Shown here: positions 5,035 to 10,692 of the stretch, in pieces
How positions within the stretch are numbered: the first letter of the stretch is position 1
Layout: every line of letters starts with the position of its first letter
Source of the DNA: an uncultured Clostridia bacterium
GTDB taxonomy: Bacteria > Bacillota > Clostridia > Oscillospirales > CAG-272
DNA length: 10,692 bases
Direction of reading: 5' to 3'
NCBI GenBank assembly: GCA_946404295.1
Contig: CAMJDE010000044.1
Coordinates: forward strand, 1-10,692
Program-made: the position numbers and the translations under genes
The notes under the pieces: model-generated
What the model was told of the DNA's origin: nothing
Seen by the model: the letters and a program-made list of their open reading frames with translations, nothing else
Databases searched by the model: none

Positions 5035-7040
5035 ACGGAGATACGTTATTCGAAGCGCTGTCGCACGTCGGCGCGGATCTGATCGACCGCGCGTGCGAAA
5101 ACCCCGCCTCCGACCGCCCGAAAAAGGCACGTCACCCGTTTGGGCGGCGCCTTGCGGCGATCGCGGGGTGTGCCTGCGTTCTTATCGTCGGCACGATCCT
5201 GTTTGCGCGTTTCTTACCCGGTCACGGAAACGTTTCGTCCTCCGGATTGATGCTGATGGCGGTGGACGCCGACGAGATCGACGTTGACGAACTCAACGCG
5301 AAAATAGGATATACGCATTGGACCGAACGGAACGATTATTGCGATGAGGCGCAACCGAAAAACTTTGAGATCGAGATCCTCGGTGAAACGGTTACCGGAA
5401 CTTACGTCAGGTCGTTCTATCGGTACGGCTCGCTGGTTCCGTTCCATACCTATCGGGTCGAAGACGGGTCGGAGTTCGATATTGAGCCCCACGGAGAACT
5501 CACGCAGTATTCCTGGCCTCCGATGACAGCGAATGAAAGAAGAGACGCCGGAGAACGGATCTCCGACGAAGAAGCCGTCGCCATCGCCCGCGATCTGTTT
5601 GAAAGATTGACGCCCTATCACGCGGACGATTATTCGATCGACGTGGCGGCGTATTACGAAACGCTCGAAGTGATCGAGATCTTTTTCCACAAGGAAATGG
5701 CCGGGATCCCTACCGCGGATTGGGCAAGGATCTACCTTTATAAAAACGGGATGCCGTTGACTTTTTCGTCGTGTGCGCTCGGTACGTTCCCGAAAAACGG
5801 TTACCGATACTTTGATTATGACGCCATCGATCAGGAGGTCGTCGAATACTGTAACAAACAGGGACTCGTCAACTTGATCAAAAGTCTTGACGGTAACGTC
5901 TCGGAGCTCGATGAAACCGCGTTCGTTTCCGTCGGTTTTTGCAACTGGACCCACATGATCACCGCCGACAGATACGAAGGAGAGCCCTGCGTCGTCGTCT
6001 CGGTACAGATCCGGTATGAAACGGTCCGCGACGGAAACGCGGAGGAGAGCCGTATCGGTCTGACGTTCGTTTCACCGTCGGGCAAAATCCATGCGATCCC
6101 CTCTGATCCGGCAAAGCCGGTCAAAGAGATCGTCGAGCCGAGCAAAGGGCTGAACTACGCGTCCAACGGGGACGGGACCTGCTCGGTCACGGGGATCGGT
6201 ACCTTTACAGGCAAACGCCTGGTCATCCCCGATACCTCCCCCGACGGAGATACCGTCACGTCCGTCGCCGACAACGCGTTTTGCGGGGTCGAAACGATCA
6301 GATCGGTTGTCCTTCCGGATACCGTAAAGAGTATCGGTACGAATTCTTTTGCCGCTTGTTCGCTCTCCGAGATCGATTTCGGCAACGGCGTTGAGTATAT
6401 CGGTCCCAGCGCCTTCAATTCCGCCAATTATCTTACTTCCATCTATATCCCCGACAGCGTCAAGACGATCGACCAAGGCGCTTTCTGCTGGTGCATTCGC
6501 CTGAAAAACGTCTCGATCGGAAACGGGGTGACCTCGATCCATTCTCATGCGTTCTATCAGTCACAGGGCGTTCGTTATACGGAGTATCAAAACGGTCTCT
6601 ATCTCGGGAATCGCGACAACCCGTATCATATTCTGTTCGACGTGATCGACAAGACGTGTTCCGCGTTTGAGATACACCCCGATACCAAGATGATCGCCGA
6701 ATGGGCCCTCTGTGGTTGCCCGAATATTACCTCGCTCACTCTTCCCGAGGGATTGATCGCTATCGGGAAATACGCTTTTAGAGGTTGCACCGGTTTGACC
6801 TCAATAACGATCCCCGCAACCGTTACGGTAATCGGCAACGAGGCGTTCGACTGGTGTCCCTCTTTGACTGCCGTCACGTTCGTTTCAGGCGGTGAATGGA
6901 CGCTTCGCTATCCCGAGGATTGGATCGAGCGGGATCCCGAATCTTTCGGCGCAGAATACGTCGTCTCGAACGGTACGCCCGAAAAGAACGCAGAGGATCT
7001 GACATACACCTACAAACACCAAAGTTGGGTCAAGAACTGA
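5031..7040 (+). CDS. Single-pass membrane anti-sigma-like protein with extracellular BspA-type LRR domain
   Basis: The 669-residue protein has a short cytoplasmic N-terminus (1-41) beginning NGDTLFEALSHVGADLIDRA, a pattern seen in clostridial proteins encoded after sigma-like genes. One transmembrane segment follows at about 42-62. The outer part has an acidic linker, a region with SDEEAVAIARDLFERL (178-193) that may be PepSY-like, a second mixed domain (about 267-355), and from about 373 a BspA/LRR_5 region. This opens with GLNYASNGDGTCSVTGIG and carries repeats such as LPDTVKSIGTNSFAAC, IPDSVKTIDQGAFCWC and LPEGLIAIGKYAFRGC up to about 618, interrupted by a YLGN-containing insert (511-550). 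The C-terminus is polar with no LPxTG anchor. It is translationally coupled to the Xre-sigma4 regulator, so it probably senses an extracellular ligand or surface contact and controls that regulator. It could instead be mainly an adhesin with autogenous control. No cleavage-site evidence is visible. Confidence 0.85.
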   Translation: MNGDTLFEALSHVGADLIDRACENPASDRPKKARHPFGRRLAAIAGCACVLIVGTILFARFLPGHGNVSSSGLMLMAVDADEIDVDELNAKIGYTHWTERNDYCDEAQPKNFEIEILGETVTGTYVRSFYRYGSLVPFHTYRVEDGSEFDIEPHGELTQYSWPPMTANERRDAGERISDEEAVAIARDLFERLTPYHADDYSIDVAAYYETLEVIEIFFHKEMAGIPTADWARIYLYKNGMPLTFSSCALGTFPKNGYRYFDYDAIDQEVVEYCNKQGLVNLIKSLDGNVSELDETAFVSVGFCNWTHMITADRYEGEPCVVVSVQIRYETVRDGNAEESRIGLTFVSPSGKIHAIPSDPAKPVKEIVEPSKGLNYASNGDGTCSVTGIGTFTGKRLVIPDTSPDGDTVTSVADNAFCGVETIRSVVLPDTVKSIGTNSFAACSLSEIDFGNGVEYIGPSAFNSANYLTSIYIPDSVKTIDQGAFCWCIRLKNVSIGNGVTSIHSHAFYQSQGVRYTEYQNGLYLGNRDNPYHILFDVIDKTCSAFEIHPDTKMIAEWALCGCPNITSLTLPEGLIAIGKYAFRGCTGLTSITIPATVTVIGNEAFDWCPSLTAVTFVSGGEWTLRYPEDWIERDPESFGAEYVVSNGTPEKNAEDLTYTYKHQSWVKN

Positions 7041-7059
7041 CTTCACCCAAAATCAAACC

Positions 7060-7090
7060 GGCGACCGACGTTTTGTCGGTCGCCTTTCTT
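7060..7090 (+). terminator. Rho-independent terminator of the Xre-sigma4/LRR operon
   Basis: Arms 7060-7069 and 7075-7084 form a perfect 10-bp stem with a GTTTT loop, followed by TTTCTT. It begins 20 bases after the stop at 7040. Confidence 0.88.
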
Positions 7091-7108
7091 GTCGAAAGAT
7101 CAACTTTT

Positions 7109-7129
7109 CCCGCGCGGCGCCCGCGCGGG
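7109..7129. other. GC-rich hairpin just upstream of the proS promoter
   Basis: Arms 7109-7117 and 7121-7129 are perfect 9-bp complements (alternating CG) with a 3-base loop. It lies 2 bases before the -35 box of proS. Neither side has a T-tract in the right place for a terminator. It may be a cruciform or protein site, or a chance product of GC-rich sequence. Confidence 0.4.
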
Positions 7130-7131
7130 GC

Positions 7132-7160
7132 TTGACAGAGGGGGGCAAAAGGTATATAAT
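7132..7160 (+). promoter_or_regulatory. Perfect consensus sigma-A promoter for proS
   Basis: TTGACA (7132-7137) and TATAAT (7155-7160) are separated by exactly 17 bases. The start should be near 7167, giving a leader of about 40 bases with a 5-bp hairpin (7173-7177 with 7182-7186). The leader is far too short for a T-box, so this synthetase gene appears not to be controlled by uncharged tRNA-Pro in that way. Confidence 0.95.
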
Positions 7161-7205
7161 AAACTGAAATAACGGGGGCTACCCCGCATCATTCGGAGAA
7201 AGAAC

Positions 7206-8648
7206 ATGGCAAACGACAAGAAATTCGTGGAACAGATCACCCCGATGGAAGAGGATTTCGGGCAATGGTATACCGACGTCGTGAAGAAGGCGGAGCTGGT
7301 TGACTATTCCGGCGTGAAAGGGTGCATGGTCATCCGCCCCTACGGCTACGCCATCTGGGAGAACATCCAGCGTGATCTCGACGCGCGCTTCAAGGCGCTC
7401 GGGCACGAGAACGTCTATATGCCGATGTTCATTCCCGAATCCCTGCTCCAGAAGGAGAAGGACCACGTCGCGGGCTTCGCGCCCGAGTGCGCGTGGGTGA
7501 CGATCGGCGGGCAGAACCAACTGTCCGAAAAACTCTGCGTCCGTCCGACGTCCGAGACGCTTTTCTGCGAGCATTATAAGAATATCATCCACTCCTACCG
7601 CGACCTGCCGAAACTCTACAACCAATGGGCGAACGTCGTGCGGTGGGAGAAGACCACCCGCCCGTTCCTCCGCACGTCGGAGTTCCTCTGGCAGGAGGGA
7701 CACACGATGCACGAGACCGAGGAAGAAGCCCGCAAAGAGACCCTGCAGATGCTGAAGGTCTACGAGGACTTCTACGCCGAGGCGCTCGCGATCCCCGCCT
7801 ATACCGGGCGCAAGACCGAGAAGGAGAAGTTTGCCGGTGCGGAGGAAACCTACACGATCGAGCCGATGATGCACAACGGGGTCGCGCTCCAGGGCGGCAC
7901 GTCGCACTACTTCGGCACGGGATTTTGCGAGGCATTCGGCATCACCTTCACCGCGCGCGACAACACGCAGCAGTACCCGCACCAGACCTCGTGGGGCGTT
8001 TCGACCCGCTCGATCGGCGCGATCATCATGACCCACGGGGACAACAGCGGTCTGATCCTGCCGCCGCGCGTCGCGCCGATCCAGGTCGTGATCGTCCCGG
8101 TCGCGCAGCACAAACCCGGCGTGCTTGAAAAAGCCGAAGAGATCCGTCAAAAACTCGCGGCGAAGTCCGTCCGCGTCAAGCTCGACGACAGCGACAATTC
8201 GACGGGCTGGAAGTTCGCGGAGTACGAGATGAAGGGCGTGCCGGTCCGGCTTGAGATCGGTCCGCGCGACATCGAGAACAATTCCTGCGTCCTCGTCAGC
8301 CGCGTCACCCGCGAGAAGGTCGTCGTTTCGCTCGACGGGATCGAGGAGGCGGTCGAAAAGATGCTACAGCAGGTGCACGACGAACTCTACGAGCGCGCGC
8401 TCCGGAACCGCACCGAAAAGACCTACGACGCCCGTTCGTTCGACGAGTTCCTCGATATCGCCGCGAACAAGCCCGGCTACATCCGCGCGATGTGGTGCGG
8501 CGACTCGGCGTGCGAAGACAAGATCAAGGACGAAACCGGCGGCGTCAAGTCGCGGTGCATCCCGTTTATCGAAGATCATCTGTCCGACGTGTGCGTCTGC
8601 TGCGGCAAACCGGCGAAGCATCTCGTCATCTGGGGTCGCCAGTATTGA
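7206..8648 (+). CDS. proS: Prolyl-tRNA synthetase, archaeal/eukaryotic-type (class IIa)
   Basis: It activates proline with ATP and charges tRNA-Pro in the cytoplasm. The 480-residue protein has the class II core: RPTSE (113-117), motif 2 around RWEKTTRPFLRTSEFLWQEGHT (146-167) and motif 3 GDNSGLILPPRVAP (278-291). The anticodon-binding domain covers about 292-400. The C-terminal extension carries a Cys pattern C431-x4-C436 and C463-x2-C466, matching the zinc site known from Thermus thermophilus ProRS, and ends in Tyr like other proteins of this type. There is no YbaK-like insertion editing domain, as expected for this form. The start has GGAG at 7195-7198 with 7 bases of spacing. It is a single-gene unit with its own promoter; its cognate tRNA-Pro(UGG) lies at the left end of the window. 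Confidence 0.97.
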   Translation: MANDKKFVEQITPMEEDFGQWYTDVVKKAELVDYSGVKGCMVIRPYGYAIWENIQRDLDARFKALGHENVYMPMFIPESLLQKEKDHVAGFAPECAWVTIGGQNQLSEKLCVRPTSETLFCEHYKNIIHSYRDLPKLYNQWANVVRWEKTTRPFLRTSEFLWQEGHTMHETEEEARKETLQMLKVYEDFYAEALAIPAYTGRKTEKEKFAGAEETYTIEPMMHNGVALQGGTSHYFGTGFCEAFGITFTARDNTQQYPHQTSWGVSTRSIGAIIMTHGDNSGLILPPRVAPIQVVIVPVAQHKPGVLEKAEEIRQKLAAKSVRVKLDDSDNSTGWKFAEYEMKGVPVRLEIGPRDIENNSCVLVSRVTREKVVVSLDGIEEAVEKMLQQVHDELYERALRNRTEKTYDARSFDEFLDIAANKPGYIRAMWCGDSACEDKIKDETGGVKSRCIPFIEDHLSDVCVCCGKPAKHLVIWGRQY

Positions 8649-8762
8649 CGGACGACGCGCGGATGCACGCACAGACCGAAAAACGAATGGATAATTTAAT
8701 GATCCGTTAAAGCATTTCACTCTGTGAAAACTCTTCGCATTGATAAACGCAAATTAAGGTTG

Positions 8763-8791
8763 AAACCCGTTCGCGAAACGCGAACGGGTTT
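8763..8791 (+). terminator. Terminator-like hairpin after proS
   Basis: Arms 8763-8775 and 8779-8791 are a perfect 13-bp stem with an AAA loop, 114 bases after the proS stop. It is followed by TTTCTCCATTTG, an interrupted U-rich tail. The symmetry allows function in both directions. It also forms the outer hairpin of the left copy of the inverted element. The preceding 8649-8762 stretch holds only a weak 6-bp hairpin (8715-8729) and no gene that I can support. Confidence 0.7.
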
Positions 8792-8876
8792 CTCCATTTG
8801 ATTATAATTCGTTTTTCTATCCCCGCTCTCACCCTCTCGACGTATGTATATACGCCTTTGGGGTGAGAGCGGGGAT
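8763..8876 (-). repeat. Structured inverted-repeat element, left copy
   Basis: Read on the minus strand this copy has, in order, a 16-bp hairpin (arms 8861-8876 and 8819-8834), an A-rich linker with AGAAAAACGAAT and AAATGGAGAAA, and the 13-bp terminator-like hairpin at 8763-8791. The first hairpin encloses CCC, an AAG internal loop, a GTAT/ATAC apical stem and CGAGAGGG. The same order occurs in the right copy at 9038-9147 on the other strand. Over the 31-base hairpin interior, 24 positions agree between the copies with no gaps. It could be a REP/BIME half, a MITE end or a small structured RNA. Confidence 0.75.
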
Positions 8877-8908
8877 TCTGCACGCACCTGCGCGCGCCTG
8901 ATAACTCG

Positions 8909-9002
8909 AGCTGGCGCGGTTAGGGTCAAGGTGACGACGCGCGGACAATGAAATCCGTTCCCTGCCCCGTGGCAACAATCCTTCAACCCACCCGCGCCAG
9001 CT
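8909..9002. other. Possible three-way-junction fold between the inverted elements
   Basis: An 11-bp stem pairs 8909-8919 with 8992-9002. It continues through small internal loops with GGGT/ACCC (8923-8926 with 8986-8989) and AAGG/CCTT (8928-8931 with 8980-8983). The enclosed loop can form two 4-bp hairpins (8942-8945 with 8954-8957, and 8963-8966 with 8971-8974). The long outer stem is unlikely to be chance; the small hairpins could be. The strand is unknown because both can fold. I found no match to SRP RNA, 6S RNA, tmRNA or a riboswitch consensus. Confidence 0.4.
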
Positions 9003-9037
9003 ATTGTCCCCTGACGGGCGGAGGTGGATGGAGAAAG

Positions 9038-9147
9038 CCCGTTTGCGACCCGAAGCTGTATAAGCATACTGCGAGAGGGAGCAAACGGGATTAGAAAAAC
9101 GAATACAAATAAAATGGAGAAAAGCGTCCGCGTTTGCGGGCGCTTTT
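9038..9147 (+). repeat. Structured inverted-repeat element, right copy
   Basis: Read on the plus strand it has a hairpin with outer arms CCCGTTTGC (9038-9046) and GCAAACGGG (9081-9089), then the linker with AGAAAAACGAAT and AAAATGGAGAAA, then a GC-rich hairpin (9120-9131 with 9136-9147, one G-T pair). The outer stem differs in sequence from the left copy (whose minus-strand stem starts CCCGCTCTCA) but is still fully paired, while the inner CCC, AAG, GTAT, CATAC and CGAGAGGG blocks are kept. This is a compensatory pattern. A further ATGGAGAAA lies just before this copy at 9028-9036. Confidence 0.75.
9109..9147 (-). terminator. Probable terminator for trkH
   Basis: On the minus strand the 12-bp hairpin (9136-9147 with 9120-9131) is followed by a U-rich tail, CTTTTCTCCATTTTATTTG counting from the stem. 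It lies about 97 bases after the trkH stop. It is the outer hairpin of the right inverted element and, like its left counterpart after proS, may stop transcription from both sides. The stretch 9148-9243 holds nothing else except a weak AACGA/TCGTT hairpin at 9205-9218. Confidence 0.65.
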
Positions 9148-9243
9148 CATCCGAAAAGATGCGCTGTGTTTGGTGTTGCGCTATGCGGGGGCGGGTTTCT
9201 CTTGAACGAACTTTCGTTTTTCGATCTCCGCCTCATCCGCCCG

Positions 9244-10692
9244 TCAACCCCTCTGCCAGGCTTTTCTACTAAACAATACTATGATCGGAAAGATCTCAAG
9301 TCGGCCCGCGAGCATATCGACGATCAGGACGATCTTCGAGAGGATCCCGAAGCCGGCAAAGTTGGACGCGGGACCGATCATCCCGAGCCCGGGTCCGACG
9401 TTATTGAAGCAGGCGAGGACGGCAGAGAGGTTCTCGGTCAGCCCGAAGGGCGACGCGAGGGCGAAGCCGTCGAGCGAGACGAGGATGAAACTCGCCGTCG
9501 CGATGAAGACGTAGGCGGCGAAATAGGCGTTGGTGTTGGCGACGATCTTCTCGGGCACCGATTTGCCCGAGAGGCGCACGGTCTGCACCTTCTGCGGGTG
9601 CATAACCTCGCCGATGTTGCGCTTCATGATCTTGAAGAGCATCACGATCCGCGAGCATTTCAGCCCGCCGCCGGTGCTGCCGGCGCAGGCGCCGATCGCC
9701 ATCAGGATCAGGAGGATCGCCTTCGAGAAGGCGGGCCAGAGCGCCTCGTAGTCGGTGGTCGAGTATCCGGTCGTCGTGATGATCGACGCGACCTGGAAGA
9801 AGGCGTGGCGGATGGTTTCGCCCACCCCGCGATAGACCCCGTTCCGGAGCAGGTTCCAGACGATCAGTCCGACGCTGCCGAGGACGGTCAGAAGGTAGAA
9901 GCGGAGTTCCTCGTCACGGAAGACCGAGCGCACGCGCCCGAGCAGGACGAGATAGTGGATCGAGAAATTGATCCCGAAGAGGAGCATAAAGACGGTACAG
10001 ACGTTCTGGATATACGGGCTGAAACTCGCGATGCTGTCGTCGAGCGTCCCGAATCCCCCCGTTCCGGCGGTGCCGAAGGCGGTACAGACCGAATCGAAGA
10101 GCGACATCCGCCCGATGAGCAGGAAGATCACGTTCAGGGCGGTCATGGCGATATAGATGAGGTAGAGCACCTTCGCCGTCTGGCGCATTTTGGGAACCAG
10201 TTTGCCGACCGAGGGGCCCGGGCTCTCCGCGCGGAGGATGTGGAGCGTGTAGCCCTCGTTGCGTCCGCTGACCGGGATCAAGGCGAGCAGGAAAACCAGA
10301 ACCCCCATACCGCCGAGCCAATGGCTGAAACTCCGCCAGTAGAGGATCCCTCTCGGGAGCTCGGACGGATGCGGAACGACGGTCGACCCGGTGGTCGTGA
10401 AGCCCGAGACCGTCTCGAAGAGGGCGTCGAGGAAGTTCGGGATCGCGCCCGAAACGATGAACGGAATACACCCGAAGAGGCAGAGGACGATCCAACTGAC
10501 CCCGACGCAGACCATTCCCTCCCGGGCGTAGAAGTCCGATCCGGCGCCGCGCGAGAGGACGTACAAGAGCGCCGAAACGACGCCTGCCGCCGCCATCGCG
10601 ACGAGAAACCCGACGATCGAACCGCTCTCCCGGTGGAAGAGCGAGATCATCAGGGCGGGAACCATGGACGCCGTCTCGATCGCGAGGATCAT
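9244..10692 (-). CDS. trkH: TrkH/KtrB-family potassium uptake channel subunit, 5' end outside the window
   Basis: It is the membrane-embedded K+-translocating subunit of Trk/Ktr systems, normally gated by a cytoplasmic TrkA/KtrA NAD-binding partner, which is not in the window and would have to lie beyond the right edge or elsewhere. The 482 visible residues carry the four pore loops of the superfamily: SGFTTTGSTVV (96-106), FGTAGTGGFGT (206-216), SIITTTGYSTTDY (303-315) and CFNNVGPGLG (428-437), each with the central selectivity-filter Gly. They also show GACAGSTGGGLK (334-345), typical of TrkH, and many hydrophobic spans. An ATG sits exactly at 10692, but TrkH proteins usually have several more residues before this first membrane helix, so the gene probably begins off the window. 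Convergent with proS. Confidence 0.93.
   Translation of the reverse strand: MILAIETASMVPALMISLFHRESGSIVGFLVAMAAAGVVSALLYVLSRGAGSDFYAREGMVCVGVSWIVLCLFGCIPFIVSGAIPNFLDALFETVSGFTTTGSTVVPHPSELPRGILYWRSFSHWLGGMGVLVFLLALIPVSGRNEGYTLHILRAESPGPSVGKLVPKMRQTAKVLYLIYIAMTALNVIFLLIGRMSLFDSVCTAFGTAGTGGFGTLDDSIASFSPYIQNVCTVFMLLFGINFSIHYLVLLGRVRSVFRDEELRFYLLTVLGSVGLIVWNLLRNGVYRGVGETIRHAFFQVASIITTTGYSTTDYEALWPAFSKAILLILMAIGACAGSTGGGLKCSRIVMLFKIMKRNIGEVMHPQKVQTVRLSGKSVPEKIVANTNAYFAAYVFIATASFILVSLDGFALASPFGLTENLSAVLACFNNVGPGLGMIGPASNFAGFGILSKIVLIVDMLAGRLEIFPIIVLFSRKAWQRG

Noticed and set aside
7161..7205. T-box riboswitch controlling proS
   Set aside because: The leader from the predicted start is only about 40 bases with one 5-bp hairpin; a T-box needs far more and its conserved box sequence is absent.
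7179..8150. 323-codon open frame on the minus strand opposite proS
   Set aside because: Antisense to a fully recognisable ProRS; no domain, no ribosome site of note.
8763..9147. CRISPR array or IS element
   Set aside because: There are only two diverged copies in inverted orientation, with no regular spacers and no transposase frame.
8860..9150. SRP RNA, 6S RNA, tmRNA or a known riboswitch in the proS/trkH gap
   Set aside because: None of the consensus segments I know (SRP GNAR loop region, tmRNA tRNA-like ends, B12, TPP, FMN or glycine boxes) is present on either strand.
8717..9272. Two short open frames (minus 8717-9067, plus 9024-9272) in the proS/trkH gap
   Set aside because: They run through the hairpins of the inverted elements and through the junction fold, show no protein-like composition, and share peptide-like stretches only because the underlying repeat is the same.

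Overview
The window looks like a chromosomal segment of a high-GC, spore-forming member of the Bacillota (Clostridia-like). The main evidence is a complete SpoIVB sporulation protease, low-GC-Gram-positive style Shine-Dalgarno sites (AAGGAG types), a PrsA/SurA-like lipoprotein, an archaeal/eukaryotic-type prolyl-tRNA synthetase with a C-terminal zinc module, and a BspA-like leucine-rich-repeat surface protein of the kind common in gut Clostridia. No species can be named from this.

Layout. Bases 1-4362 are read on the minus strand. From right to left they hold a two-gene translationally coupled unit (PpiC/SurA-like lipoprotein, then a protein that looks like a decayed GHKL ATPase) closed by a terminator; spoIVB behind a forespore-sigma-like promoter; trmB with its own consensus-like promoter and a leader hairpin; a 77-residue single-span membrane protein; and tRNA-Pro(UGG) with a perfect sigma-A-type promoter and a terminator hairpin touching its CCA end. 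Bases 4582-7040 are read on the plus strand: a GTG-started regulator joining an Xre helix-turn-helix to a sigma-70 region-4-like domain, overlapping by 4 bases a 669-residue single-pass membrane protein whose outer part ends in BspA-type LRRs. This pair looks like a sigma/anti-sigma signalling unit and is visibly lower in GC than its surroundings. Then follow proS (perfect TTGACA-N17-TATAAT promoter) and, convergent with it, a TrkH-type potassium transporter running off the right edge.

The proS/trkH gap (8649-9243) has no convincing gene but is highly structured. Two inverted, diverged copies of one roughly 110-base element (8763-8876 and 9038-9147) each combine a GC-rich terminator-like hairpin, a conserved A/T-rich linker and a second hairpin whose outer stem differs in sequence between copies but still pairs. 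Between them lies a possible three-way-junction fold (8909-9002). This BIME/MITE-like or ncRNA-like composite and the Xre-sigma4/LRR membrane pair are the two items most worth following up.

Themes: translation and tRNA (tRNA-Pro, ProRS, TrmB), sporulation (SpoIVB), envelope protein handling (PrsA-like lipoprotein), surface sensing (Xre-sigma4 with LRR protein) and potassium uptake (TrkH). Statements on function rest on motifs read by eye; no database search was run.
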